64,000 nucleotides of DNA from Bacteroidaceae bacterium (lineage in GTDB: Bacteria > Bacteroidota > Bacteroidia > Bacteroidales > Bacteroidaceae). The position numbers were made by a program, and so were the translations under genes. Below, piece by piece: positions 35,428 to 44,193 of this stretch. Location of the stretch: contig JAFTNZ010000021.1 of NCBI GenBank assembly GCA_017451645.1, positions 1 to 64,000 on the forward strand, written 5' to 3'. Each line of letters opens with the position of its first letter. The first letter of the stretch is position 1. The notes under the pieces were generated by a model that was not told the origin of the DNA, ran no database searches, and worked only from the letters and a program-made list of their open reading frames with translations.

Positions 35428-36618
35428 TCAATTCACCTTGCGCGGATTTCCGTCTTTGAACAGGAGGTACTCCAAGGTGTGGAAGCCACGCACGCTCTGT
35501 GCGGCCTCGATAGCCTCGTCGCCATCCTCATCGCTCCAGCTGAGATTATCGAAATTGCCTGAAGTCAGAATCTGCACGATGGCATCCTGATCGAGCGGCC
35601 AGCTGTCCATGTTGGGGTCAAGACCGAGGGCATCTACAGGGCCGAAGAGGAAAGCCTCGCTCTTTTCCCATGGTTCGCGTGATGCCAACCATGCATCGCA
35701 GGCAGCCTCAAAGGCTTCGTTCGAGGGGTTGGAAGCCAAAGCTACAATTTCATTATAAAGCGTGCTGTTCTTTTCCATCAGGTCTTTGTAGGTGGGCAGT
35801 ACCACAGCATCTACATAGTTATCAACTACGGCATCGAGTGTCTCTTCGCTGAGGAGTTCCGAATTGGTGACAACGCTTCGCAAGTTGACGTCCATCACCT
35901 CTACAAGTTCTGCGCAAGCTGCCATGGCTTCGCGTGCCTCGTTGCTGTTGATGTGGTTGCGGAAGGGTTGGGGGATGGCCTGAATGGCGCTGGCTGCTTT
36001 GTTGATGGCAGCTATCACTTCTGCGTCCAACTCGGCATTTGCACCTTTTACTACGGCAGAGAGTGAGTTGGCATTGACGGTGCCGTCGAGTGATCCGAAG
36101 TAGGCATTACGGATAGACCAGATGTTGTTGGTATAGTCGTCGCGTGAATGCCAGCTGTACCATGATTCTACGGCATAGAGAGCGCTGGTGACGTCGCCAC
36201 TGACGTAGAGATTGTAGGGCTCACCAATCTTGGCATTTCCTACCTCGTCGGCAATGGTCACACATCCGTCGAGGAGCTCTTCCACGCAGTTGCGTGCCGA
36301 CTGGTAGTAGCGTGTATGGTTCTTGAAACTCTGTGCATAGGCTTCGCCTCCTTCATAGCTGGTGTTCCAGGCCTCATAGAGTGTGGTGGCATCGGCTTTG
36401 AGCAGGTAGGCCACCTGCTTCATGTAGTTGTGCCAGCTGTTGGCATTGGCAGCGCTGTAGTCGAGGTCAGCCGATGAACTACTTCCTCCTTCATCCTCAT
36501 TTCCTCCAACATTCTCTGTGGGGTCCTTTACAGGTTCATCATCGTCTCCGCATGATGTCGCTCCCACTGAGAGGGCTACGGCCACGAAGGCCATCCAAAA
36601 GATGTTCTTTGCTTTCAT
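35428..36618 (-). CDS. Imelysin-family lipoprotein (M75)
   Basis: 396 residues. A lipoprotein signal (ALSVGATSC), an acidic/Ser-rich spacer (25-55) and a helical imelysin domain with the GxHxxE signature in RGFHTLEYLLF near residue 381. Imelysins are envelope proteins linked to iron uptake (EfeO/IrpA relatives); peptidase activity is doubtful for most. It is the first gene of the cytochrome-porin operon. The 133-base gap to the di-haem gene has no gene. Confidence 0.9.
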   Translation of the reverse strand: MKAKNIFWMAFVAVALSVGATSCGDDDEPVKDPTENVGGNEDEGGSSSSADLDYSAANANSWHNYMKQVAYLLKADATTLYEAWNTSYEGGEAYAQSFKNHTRYYQSARNCVEELLDGCVTIADEVGNAKIGEPYNLYVSGDVTSALYAVESWYSWHSRDDYTNNIWSIRNAYFGSLDGTVNANSLSAVVKGANAELDAEVIAAINKAASAIQAIPQPFRNHINSNEAREAMAACAELVEVMDVNLRSVVTNSELLSEETLDAVVDNYVDAVVLPTYKDLMEKNSTLYNEIVALASNPSNEAFEAACDAWLASREPWEKSEAFLFGPVDALGLDPNMDSWPLDQDAIVQILTSGNFDNLSWSDEDGDEAIEAAQSVRGFHTLEYLLFKDGNPRKVN

Positions 36619-36699
36619 TTTCTTTTTCCTATTTATTATTATTCATTTGTTATAGTTCTCTTCAAACCGGCTCCGGATTTACCGTTTGTTTTCCGAGTG

Positions 36700-36742
36700 C
36701 AAAATTACGCCGGTTTTTTCGTCGCTACAATACCTAAAAATT
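36700..36742 (-). promoter_or_regulatory. Imelysin operon promoter with operator-like sequence
   Basis: On the minus strand ATTG (36731-36728), 20 bases, TAATTTTG (36707-36700). The -33 box lies in ACAATACCTAAAAATT (plus strand 36727-36742); its first 15 bases also cover the -33 box of the next porin gene. Here it extends into TACC-N9-GGTA, and TTTTTAGGTAAAAA follows at 36783-36796. Confidence 0.65.
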
Positions 36743-36798
36743 GGGTAAATGGCGGATTCCCCCCTGTGCCCGCTTCATTATTTTTAGGTAAAAAGGGG

Positions 36799-38097
36799 CT
36801 ATTTTTTGAAAAACCACCCTACGTAGGCAATGCCGATGGCGAATTCATTCTCGCTATTGTAGCGTCCGGAACCGAACACTTTGGAGGTGCCTATCTGGCG
36901 GGTTGTGTAATCGGCTTTCACCACCAGGTTGGGCAGGGCAAACCAGTTGAGACCCACCGTCCACATGCTTGTCTGCAAGCGCTTGTCCATGGTCTGCCCC
37001 TGCTCGCCCTTCTCTTGCGGGTTGTAGTACTCGTAGCGGGCGAAGGGGTAAATGACGGGTGCTTTCTTCTCGGGGAAGAAGGCGCTCAGATTGATGCCTG
37101 CTTCCGCGCCGTAGCTGATGACATTCTTGGCTATGGGTGTCAGCTTGCTGTAGGGTGCCTTGTTCGATTGGTAGATTTTTCCGATGGCCGCTGATTTGCC
37201 AAGGTCTCCGTAAAGAATGTTGCCTCGTGCGGTGACGTATTTGTTGCGGAATTGTGCATCAGCAGAGAAGATCTTTACGGGGATTTCTCCTACCGATGAG
37301 TAGGTCTGCGCCTTGTCGGCGTTGGCTCCCGCGTCGGCGCAATAGTAGGCCGAGAGCCCCACGCGTAACCCCTTCACTCCCTTGTAGTCGAGGCGTGCGG
37401 CATAGCCGGGTGAGGTGAAGTTGTCTTCTTCAAAGAAACCCTGTTTGCCACCGGCCACCCATCCGTTGCGGTCGAAGCCGTTGGCATTCAGTCCTGCCAC
37501 CACCATGGCCTGATAGTCGAAGCGGGCATAGCCCTTTCCGAATGAGCCGAACAGTTCCAACCCCGTCTCGTGCCAGGTGCAGGGGATGAGGGCGCTTTCT
37601 CCTTCGGGGCGCACGGTGCCGAAGAAGTTGATGGGCTCATGATGGGCATTGGTCAGCCCCACTGGTACGATGATATGTCCCGCGCGCACGTTGATGGCCG
37701 GATGTATCAGCCGGGTGATGTGGAACTGCTCCAGCACCACTTCGCCCCCTTTTTCTATCTCGGTTTCGTATTCACCGTTTTCGGTATTCTCCAGCTCCAT
37801 GGCCGATCCTGTACCCCCCGATTCAAACTCAATCTCGGCACCCAGTATCCACTTGCTGTTGAACTTATAGTCCAAAGCCAGAATGAAACGTGGTATGCTG
37901 ATGGTGTTGCGGTCGGTTTTGGTGTTGCCGTCTGTGCCTCCGTTGAAGCGGTTGATGCCATAGTCCTTGAAGGCTGCCACGGCCTCGCCATAGCCACCAA
38001 TGCGGAATTGGGTATATTCTTCCGATTGGTCTTGAGCCTTTGCTGCCGGGGCTGCAATCAGCAGTCCTGCGGCCATAATCTTTGCCACTTTTTTCAT
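36799..38097 (-). CDS. Porin of the OprO/OprP-like family
   Basis: 432 residues from MKKVAKIMAAGLLIAAPAAK (start 38097; a second ATG 7 codons upstream is possible). Beta-strands throughout, with RAGHIIVPVGLTNAHHEP and a C-terminal aromatic WFFKK. It fits the phosphate-selective porin family, though its last residues are atypical. It is monocistronic with a promoter of the same design as the imelysin operon, so the two are probably co-regulated. Confidence 0.8.
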   Translation of the reverse strand: MKKVAKIMAAGLLIAAPAAKAQDQSEEYTQFRIGGYGEAVAAFKDYGINRFNGGTDGNTKTDRNTISIPRFILALDYKFNSKWILGAEIEFESGGTGSAMELENTENGEYETEIEKGGEVVLEQFHITRLIHPAINVRAGHIIVPVGLTNAHHEPINFFGTVRPEGESALIPCTWHETGLELFGSFGKGYARFDYQAMVVAGLNANGFDRNGWVAGGKQGFFEEDNFTSPGYAARLDYKGVKGLRVGLSAYYCADAGANADKAQTYSSVGEIPVKIFSADAQFRNKYVTARGNILYGDLGKSAAIGKIYQSNKAPYSKLTPIAKNVISYGAEAGINLSAFFPEKKAPVIYPFARYEYYNPQEKGEQGQTMDKRLQTSMWTVGLNWFALPNLVVKADYTTRQIGTSKVFGSGRYNSENEFAIGIAYVGWFFKK

Positions 38098-38137
38098 TGT
38101 GTTATCTTTCTTTTGCATTATGCTATTTTAACGGGTG

Positions 38138-38179
38138 CAAAATTACTGCCATCAGTCGGATGTGACAATACCTAAAAAT
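38138..38179 (-). promoter_or_regulatory. Porin promoter sharing the imelysin operator
   Basis: On the minus strand ATTG (38169-38166), 20 bases, TAATTTTG (38145-38138). The plus-strand 15-mer ACAATACCTAAAAAT (38165-38179) is identical to that at 36727-36741 and in the same place relative to the promoter. Confidence 0.65.
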
Positions 38180-38340
38180 GAGTGTTTTCCTGCTTTTCAA
38201 AGCGTGTTTTCTAATCAGTTGTAGGTATCTTTTCTCTCTTCCCCTGCGACTCATGAAGCTTTGCGGGTGGGGAATTGGCTGACAGAAACTGCCGGTAAGC
38301 CTTAAAGAAATGGAGAAATGGGCTTTTAAAAAGAGTAGAT

Positions 38341-38452
38341 TGCCTAAATATTCTTTATCCCAAGCTTTGGGATAACTAAACCAAGCCTTGGGATAATTAA
38401 ATCAAAGTTTGGGATAACTAAACCAAAGCTTGGGATAAGTTTTCTTTAGGCA
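38341..38452. repeat. 21-base tandem repeats within an inverted repeat
   Basis: Units at 38360-38380, 38381-38401, 38402-38422 and a partial one at 38423-38439, each near CCAAGCTTTGGGATAACTAAA. The outer ends TGCCTAAA and TTTAGGCA, and the inner arms CTTTATCCCAAGCTTTGG and CCAAAGCTTGGGATAAG, are inverted. The 21-base period keeps the units on one face of the helix, as in iterons or clustered operators. Confidence 0.85.
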
Positions 38453-38637
38453 TTTTCATAAAAATCAGTTGCGGTTCGGATATTAAGGTTTCCCTATCCA
38501 CATGATTACTTTTTGCAGTTTTCGGTGTGGTGTATTAAGAGACCCAAACGGCAACTGTCGTGTAAGTTATCTGTCATATCAGTTTAGAATGGTTCAGGTA
38601 ATTTCAATTATCTTTCACTTTATAGGCACTTAAGAAC

Positions 38638-38708
38638 CAATCTTCAGAAGATTGCATTGGAAATACTATAAGAATAGCATTCTTCTGCAGAAGAATGCTA
38701 TTCTTATA
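38638..38708 (-). terminator. Palindromes after the ABC-F gene
   Basis: A perfect 42-base palindrome (arms 38667-38687 and 38688-38708, centre CTGCAG) and a nearby 17-base one (CAATCTTCAGAAGATTG, 38638-38654). They start 54 bases past the stop of the ABC-F gene and are likely its terminator. Confidence 0.55.
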
Positions 38709-38762
38709 ATGTCTCAACTATATTGGTATTGGGCTACCAGTAGCTCATCACTCGCATCCTAC

Positions 38763-40451
38763 TCACTTTTTCCTCTCCAACTCCTGCAGGTTCTCCATCT
38801 TCTTGGTTTCGAGGAATTCGTAGATGCCGCAGAGGTGTTCGCGCACGCGCTGGTTTCCGAACTCATAGACTTTGGTGACGAGGCCGTCGAGGAAGTCGCG
38901 GTCGTGGCTGACGACGATGAGCGTGCCGTCGAAATCGATGAGGGCCTGCTTGAGGATGTCCTTGGTCTTTATGTCGAGATGGTTGGTAGGCTCGTCGAGG
39001 ATGAGGAGGTTAACGGGCTCGAGGAGGAGCTTGAGCAATGCCAGTCGGGTGCGCTCGCCTCCGGAGAGTACCTTCACCTTCTTCATGGATTCCTCAGGGC
39101 CTCCGAACATGAAGGCACCAAGCAGGTCGCGAATCTTGTTGCGCACATCGCCCTTTGCCACATCGTCGATGGTTTGGAAGACGGTGAGGTTCTCGTCGAG
39201 CAGGGATGCCTGATTTTGGGCAAAGTAGCCTATCTGCACGTTGTGTCCGAGGGTGAGGGTACCATCGTGCTCCAGCTCGTTCATGATGCACTTGACGAGG
39301 GTACTCTTTCCTTCACCGTTACGCCCCACGAAAGCCACTTTGTCGCCTCGCTCGATGGTGAGGGAGACGTTTTGAAAAACGATGTGGGGACCCTCCCCCT
39401 TGCCCCTCCCTTGTGGAGGGGTGAGGAGGAGGGTCCGTTCATACGTTTTCCCCACCCCTTCCATAATCACCGGATAGTTTCCGCTACGGGGCGAAGGGGG
39501 GAACTTGAGGCGCAGGCGTGAGGTGTCTTCCTCATCCACTTCGATGATTTCGAGTTTCTCGAGCATCTTCACACGGCTCTGTACTTGTAGGGTTTTGCTG
39601 TATGTGCCCTTGAAGCGCTCGATGAAGTCCTTGGTCTCCTGAATCATCTTCTGTTGCTCCTCGTACTGCTTCTGTTGCTGTTCGCGGCGCTCCTTGCGAA
39701 GTTCGAGGTAATGGCTATAGGTGGCCTTGTAGTCGTAGATGCGCCCCATGGTGACCTCGATGGTGCGGGTGGTGATGGAATCGACGAACTTACGGTCGTG
39801 GCTGATGACGATGACGGCCTTGGCACTGTTGATGAGGAACTCTTCGAGCCATTGGATACTTTCGATGTCGAGGTGGTTTGTCGGCTCGTCGAGCAGGAGC
39901 ACGTCGGGGTTCTGGAGGAGCAGTTTGGCCAACTCGATGCGCATGCGCCATCCGCCACTGAAGGAGGAGGTGGGCTTGTCGAAGTCGGTGCGCTCGAAAC
40001 CAAGGCCGAGCAGGGCTTTCTCCACATCTTCCTCGAAGTGGGTGAGGTCGATGGCGTAGAACTTCTCGCTCATGGCAGACACCTTCTCGATAAGCTCCAT
40101 GTAAGAATCGCTCTCGTAGTCGGTGCGCTCGGCCAGTTCCTTGTTCATGGCTTCAATCTCGGCCTCCATGGCATGGAGGTGGGCAAAAGCCTGGCTGGCC
40201 TCTTCGAAGACGGTGCGCCCGTCCTCGGTCATCAGGTGCTGGGGCAGGTAGGCAATGACGCAATCCTTCGGAGCAGAGACCTTTCCGCGGGTAGGTTGGC
40301 GTACACCGGCCAGGATTTTCAACAAAGTGCTCTTGCCGGCACCGTTCTTTCCCATGAGGGCGATGCGGTCCTTCTCATTGATTTGAAACGAAATGTCGCT
40401 AAAGAGGGTAGTGCCTCCGAACTCTACGGTGAGGCCGTCAACTGAAATCAT
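38763..40451 (-). CDS. ABC-F family ATP-binding protein
   Basis: 562 residues with two ABC domains and no membrane part. First domain: Walker A GKNGAGKST, signature FSGGW, Walker B LLLDEPTNHLD. Second: GRNGEGKST, LSGGERTR, LLILDEPTNHLD. A charged linker (about 245-315) lies between. ABC-F proteins act on the ribosome (Uup/EttA-like housekeeping or antibiotic protection); which applies here is not decidable. Residues about 339-355 (LLLTPPQGRGKGEGP) derive from an in-frame palindromic repeat between the linker and the second domain. Confidence 0.92.
   Translation of the reverse strand: MISVDGLTVEFGGTTLFSDISFQINEKDRIALMGKNGAGKSTLLKILAGVRQPTRGKVSAPKDCVIAYLPQHLMTEDGRTVFEEASQAFAHLHAMEAEIEAMNKELAERTDYESDSYMELIEKVSAMSEKFYAIDLTHFEEDVEKALLGLGFERTDFDKPTSSFSGGWRMRIELAKLLLQNPDVLLLDEPTNHLDIESIQWLEEFLINSAKAVIVISHDRKFVDSITTRTIEVTMGRIYDYKATYSHYLELRKERREQQQKQYEEQQKMIQETKDFIERFKGTYSKTLQVQSRVKMLEKLEIIEVDEEDTSRLRLKFPPSPRSGNYPVIMEGVGKTYERTLLLTPPQGRGKGEGPHIVFQNVSLTIERGDKVAFVGRNGEGKSTLVKCIMNELEHDGTLTLGHNVQIGYFAQNQASLLDENLTVFQTIDDVAKGDVRNKIRDLLGAFMFGGPEESMKKVKVLSGGERTRLALLKLLLEPVNLLILDEPTNHLDIKTKDILKQALIDFDGTLIVVSHDRDFLDGLVTKVYEFGNQRVREHLCGIYEFLETKKMENLQELERKK
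39388..39436. repeat. GC-rich palindromic element inside the ABC-F gene
   Basis: 49 bases bounded by GGACCCTCC (39388-39396) and GGAGGGTCC (39428-39436) with a core hairpin CCCCTCC/GGAGGGG (39403-39409, 39415-39421). It keeps the reading frame. Confidence 0.85.
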
Positions 40452-40477
40452 ACTACTATATAATAATAAAAGAAGAA

Positions 40478-40580
40478 GACCCTCCTCCTTGCCCCTCCCA
40501 AGGGAGGGGAGTAGAGTGTTTTGCTATACTATCTACTCCTTCCCCTTGGGGAAGGCCGGGATGGGGTCTGTGGAGGGTCC
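40478..40580. repeat. GC-rich two-hairpin element upstream of the ABC-F gene
   Basis: Bounded by GACCCTCC (40478-40485) and GGAGGGTCC (40572-40580). Hairpins GCCCCTCCCAAGGGAGGGG and CTTCCCCTTGGGGAAGG are joined by about 30 AT-rich bases. This is the intergenic version of the copy in ccsA and shows the whole element. Confidence 0.85.
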
Positions 40581-40597
40581 GCTGTTATATGTTTTTT

Positions 40598-42115
40598 TTA
40601 TCCAAAGAATCCGACGTTGCCCAACAGAATCAACATGCCATAACCCAAAATCAAGCCGATGAAGCCCATGATGAGTCCGGCCTTGGCCATGTATTTCTGT
40701 TCAATCATACCTGTACCGTGAGCCAATGCATTCGGCGGGGTAGAGATGGGCAAGCACATAGCCACAGATGCGGCGATGGCGATACCGATCAGCAAGCAGG
40801 CTACACCACCCAGAGGAGCCAGCTCGGCGGTCATACTCTTACCAACTACGGCAAGGATGGGCACCAAGAGGGCGGCAGTAGCGGTGTTGGAGATGAAGTT
40901 TGAAAGTGTGTAGCAGATGATTCCACCACCAATCAATATCAGCAATGCAGGCCATGTGTTGAACGGAATGGCGTTGATAAGGTTGTTGGCCAATCCTGTC
41001 TCGTTCAGGGCTACACCGAGGGCGAAACCACCGGCTACCATCCAGAGTACGGCCCAGTTGATTTCCTCCAAGTCGCGACGGGTCAAGACTCCGATACCGG
41101 CAAACACGGCGATGGGGAGCAAAGCTACAACGTTAGAGTTTACACCTGTTACTTTATCGGTAATCCATAACAGGATGGTGATGCAGAATGTGATGTAAAC
41201 GATGATTGAACGCCAGTCTTTCTTGGCCTCACCTTCAATCTTCAACTCGATATTCTTCTGCTTGAAGGGGAACATCTTCAACAAGAGCACCCAACCGATG
41301 ATGAGAATCAGGATGGTGAAAGGCAACATGAACATCATCCATTCTCCGAATCCGAGGTTCAGATTAAGACCTTCGGGGTCGTTCAAGTACTTCAAGGCGA
41401 TGGCATTGGGAGGTGTACCGATAGGAGTACCAAGACCACCCACGTTGGCACCGATAGGAATAGCCATGGCCAAGGCAATCTTACCCTTACCGTCGGCAGG
41501 GAGAGCCTTCAATACGGGAGCAAGGAAGGTGAGCATCATGGCGGCAGTAGCGGTGTTGCTGAGGAACATGGAGAAGATACCTGTCACCAACACGAAGCCG
41601 AGCAACACGAAGCGTGACTGGGTGCCGAAGGGCTTCAACATCACCTTGGCCAGGAATGAATCCAAACCTGTCTTGGTGGCGGCAATAGCCAGTACGAAAC
41701 CACCCAAGAAGAGCATGATGATGGGGTCGGCAAAACAGTAAACGATAGACTTGTACTTGATGAGTGTGCCCAATTGCTCGGCATTGTAGCCCTCGCGGAA
41801 GAGCCAAAGGGCACTGTCCGAAGCGGTGAAGAGCAATACCACCATGACGATAACTGAAGTTACCCAAGCGGGTACGGCCTCGAAAATCCACATCAGGGTG
41901 GCAAATGCGAACACGGCGATAACGCGTTGCTCAACATAAGTCAAACCCGGGATGCCGAAAGATTCGGTGGGGAGCAACCACAAAAGCAGGGATACACCTA
42001 CTGCTACAAGAATTTTGATTGTCTTTGAAAGGGTCTGGTCATCAGACAGACGTCTCTCTTTTCGTTTCTTCTGGTATTCTTCAACCAAATGAAAACCTGG
42101 AAAAATCTTAAACAT
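40598..42115 (-). CDS. SLC13/DASS-family anion symporter
   Basis: 505 residues with about twelve membrane helices. The two Ser-Asn-Thr signature loops are present: FLSNTATAAMM and FISNTATAALL, each followed by a helix-turn with GTPPNA (GTPIGTPPNAIAL, PISTPPNALA). Such transporters take up dicarboxylates or sulfate with sodium. The C4-dicarboxylate role fits the neighbouring AspT-type gene, but this is inference. Confidence 0.9.
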   Translation of the reverse strand: MFKIFPGFHLVEEYQKKRKERRLSDDQTLSKTIKILVAVGVSLLLWLLPTESFGIPGLTYVEQRVIAVFAFATLMWIFEAVPAWVTSVIVMVVLLFTASDSALWLFREGYNAEQLGTLIKYKSIVYCFADPIIMLFLGGFVLAIAATKTGLDSFLAKVMLKPFGTQSRFVLLGFVLVTGIFSMFLSNTATAAMMLTFLAPVLKALPADGKGKIALAMAIPIGANVGGLGTPIGTPPNAIALKYLNDPEGLNLNLGFGEWMMFMLPFTILILIIGWVLLLKMFPFKQKNIELKIEGEAKKDWRSIIVYITFCITILLWITDKVTGVNSNVVALLPIAVFAGIGVLTRRDLEEINWAVLWMVAGGFALGVALNETGLANNLINAIPFNTWPALLILIGGGIICYTLSNFISNTATAALLVPILAVVGKSMTAELAPLGGVACLLIGIAIAASVAMCLPISTPPNALAHGTGMIEQKYMAKAGLIMGFIGLILGYGMLILLGNVGFFG

Positions 42116-42180
42116 AATTGGTTAGATGATTATTTGTTAATGGTAATTGATAATTTCTTTCCTTTAGTGTCTTTGATTTT

Positions 42181-42204
42181 TTTAGGATTCTCGAGAATCC
42201 TAAA
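42181..42204. terminator. 24-base perfect palindrome between the two transporter genes
   Basis: TTTAGGATTCTC/GAGAATCCTAAA with no loop, just after the AspT-type gene. It may terminate that gene, although no T tract follows in its direction. Confidence 0.45.
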
Positions 42205-42208
42205 AGTC

Positions 42209-43879
42209 TTATCCGCAGAGCACCAATATAATCACTTGTGCCGTCAGGATACGGAGGAACATGGCTAACGGATAGACCGTGGTGTAGCCTACGGCCGGTG
42301 CATCGTTGCCTGCCGTCTGATTAGCATATGCCAAGGCGGGAGGGTCGGTGGTCGAGCCGGCAATGAGTCCCATCAGGGTGAAGTAGTTGAGCTTGTACTT
42401 CAAACGGGCTACCAACCCCATGATGAGGATGGGGAGCACCGTGATGAGGAATCCGCAACCCACGTAAAGCAATCCGTCACCCTCGACCACCGTGTTCACA
42501 AAGTTGGCACCGGCCTTGATGCCTACGCTGGCAAGGAAAAGGGCAAGGCCTATTTCTCGCAACATCAGGTTGGCGCTCATGGTGGTGTAAGTGACGAGTT
42601 TAAGTTTGTATCCGAAGCGGGCAATGAGGATGGCTACGATGAGCGGGCCTCCGGCCAATCCGAGCTTTATGGGGGTGGGCATGCCCGGGATGGCTATGGG
42701 CAGGCTACCGAACAGGATGCCGAGAAAGACTCCTACAAAGATGGTGACGATATTGGGATGGTCGAGCCGCTTGAGCGAATTGCCCATCTTGTGTGCCACA
42801 CGCTCTACGGCATCTTGCGGACCTACTACCATCAGGCGGTCGCCCACTTGGAGCTTCAAGTTGCGACTGGCAAAGAGATCCATTCCCGAACGGTTTACCC
42901 GAGTGACATTCACACCATAGATGCTGCTGAAATGGAGTTGTCCTAATGCTTTTCCGTTCATTTTGGGTTGGGTCACCAGGATGCGGCGTGAAACCATGGG
43001 GACATCCTGTTTTTCCCAATCCACCTGTATTTTTCGTCCGATGAAGGCTATGATGGCTTCGGCATCGTCTTCGGCGCAAACGATGAAGAGCTGGTCGCCT
43101 GCGTGGAAAATGGTGTCGCGGGTAGGGATGCTTACATGGCCGTGTTGCAGGATGCGTGAACATACGAATTCCCGATTGAGGAACTCCTTCACTTCCATCA
43201 AACTTTTGCCGTTGAGAGCTTCGTTGTGCACCTCAACATGCATCAGATGGGGCTTGATATGAGGATTGGCCTCTTCTTCTTGTTTCAATTCTTCCTCCTC
43301 GTTCTTCAAGTTTACGCGGCATAGGTGACGGAGCAGGATTGTGGCTCCGATGATGCCTACCACTCCAAGCGGATAGGCGCAGGCATATCCGTTGGCAATG
43401 TCGGGGCCTGTATATCCCATTTGGCTCAGAGCCTCGTTGGCGGCACCAAGGCCGGGGGTGTTGGTCACCGCCCCGCAGAGTACGCCCACCAACATTGGCA
43501 AATCACAGGGGTCGAACAGGACGAGCCACAACCCCAGCATCGCTACAATGTTGAGCAATATCACACCTGTGGCAATGAGGTTCATTGTCACACCGCCTTT
43601 CTTGAACGAAGAGAAGAATGAGGGACCAACCTGAAGACCGATGCAGAAAACGAATAGAATCAACCCGAAATCCTGTACGAAGTTCAGAATTTCGCGATTG
43701 CCTGTGAAACCGAAGTGTCCCAACAGAATGCCGACAAACAGGATGAACGTCACTCCTAAAGAAACTCCGAAAATTTTCAACTTGCCCAACATCACTCCAC
43801 AAGCGATGACGGATGAATAAAGTAGCACGATGTGTGCTATCGAATCGGGGTTGAACAACAAATTCTCTAACCAACTCAT
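42209..43879 (-). CDS. AspT/YidE-type transporter with two RCK_C domains
   Basis: 556 residues. Two membrane blocks (about 1-185 and 385-556), each with a VGxxxG-rich start and a GLGAAN or [12 protein letters not shown] loop, flank two cytoplasmic RCK_C/TrkA_C domains (about 210-375; for example [15 protein letters not shown] and [15 protein letters not shown]). The family includes the aspartate:alanine exchanger AspT; most bacterial members are of unknown substrate. It has its own promoter. Confidence 0.88.
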   Translation of the reverse strand: MSWLENLLFNPDSIAHIVLLYSSVIACGVMLGKLKIFGVSLGVTFILFVGILLGHFGFTGNREILNFVQDFGLILFVFCIGLQVGPSFFSSFKKGGVTMNLIATGVILLNIVAMLGLWLVLFDPCDLPMLVGVLCGAVTNTPGLGAANEALSQMGYTGPDIANGYACAYPLGVVGIIGATILLRHLCRVNLKNEEEELKQEEEANPHIKPHLMHVEVHNEALNGKSLMEVKEFLNREFVCSRILQHGHVSIPTRDTIFHAGDQLFIVCAEDDAEAIIAFIGRKIQVDWEKQDVPMVSRRILVTQPKMNGKALGQLHFSSIYGVNVTRVNRSGMDLFASRNLKLQVGDRLMVVGPQDAVERVAHKMGNSLKRLDHPNIVTIFVGVFLGILFGSLPIAIPGMPTPIKLGLAGGPLIVAILIARFGYKLKLVTYTTMSANLMLREIGLALFLASVGIKAGANFVNTVVEGDGLLYVGCGFLITVLPILIMGLVARLKYKLNYFTLMGLIAGSTTDPPALAYANQTAGNDAPAVGYTTVYPLAMFLRILTAQVIILVLCG

Positions 43880-44012
43880 ATTGCCAAATTCGGATTATGG
43901 GCACAGACAAACAAAGACATGAAGGCTTCAGTAAGCGAACCGGGGGATTGTTCCTCTGCGTTTTTTTGTGTCTCTACATGTGCCTTTCGAGCCGTGCCGA
44001 TGAAAAACGCTG

Positions 44013-44043
44013 CAAAGTTAGGCAAAATGAAGATGTCCCCAAT
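44013..44043 (-). promoter_or_regulatory. Promoter of the AspT-type transporter gene
   Basis: On the minus strand ATTG (44043-44040), 19 bases, TAACTTTG (44020-44013). Confidence 0.6.
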
Positions 44044-44068
44044 GTTTCCTTTCTTATTTTTATAAAGA

Positions 44069-44105
44069 AAATATGCGGAAGCGACAAACGCTTTTCCGCA
44101 TATTT
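44069..44105 (-). terminator. Terminator after the carbonic anhydrase gene
   Basis: AAATATGCGGAA (44069-44080) pairs with TTCCGCATATTT (44094-44105) around a loop that can extend the stem by GCG/CGC. Read on the minus strand it is followed by a T-rich run. Confidence 0.65.
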
Positions 44106-44193
44106 ATAAATAGGTGTCCGATTGTAAGGTCGATATTGCAAAAACTTCTTTATGGGGTGTCGTGGCTTCTTTACAATCGTTTTTTCGGTTACC

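Larger units (their letters stand above)
38098..38762. other. 665-base intergenic region rich in repeats
   Basis: No gene seen. From the porin side it holds the promoter/operator (38138-38179), a GTAGGTATCTTTT sequence near 38220 resembling the operator core, a 21-base tandem repeat inside an inverted repeat (38341-38452), a 17-base palindrome (38638-38654) and a 42-base perfect palindrome (38667-38708) that probably terminates the ABC-F gene. Confidence 0.7.
43880..44193. other. Intergenic region with promoter and terminator
   Basis: Contains the leader (about 125 bases) and promoter of the AspT-type gene and the terminator of the carbonic anhydrase gene. The long leader has no hairpin that I can call a riboswitch. 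No small gene is convincing. Confidence 0.5.

Noticed and set aside
38341-38452. Possible CRISPR array
   Set aside because: The repeats are directly adjacent with no spacers, and no cas genes are present.
38098-38762. Possible replication origin with iterons
   Set aside because: No dnaA, rep gene or DnaA-box cluster is seen; regulatory repeats are more likely.
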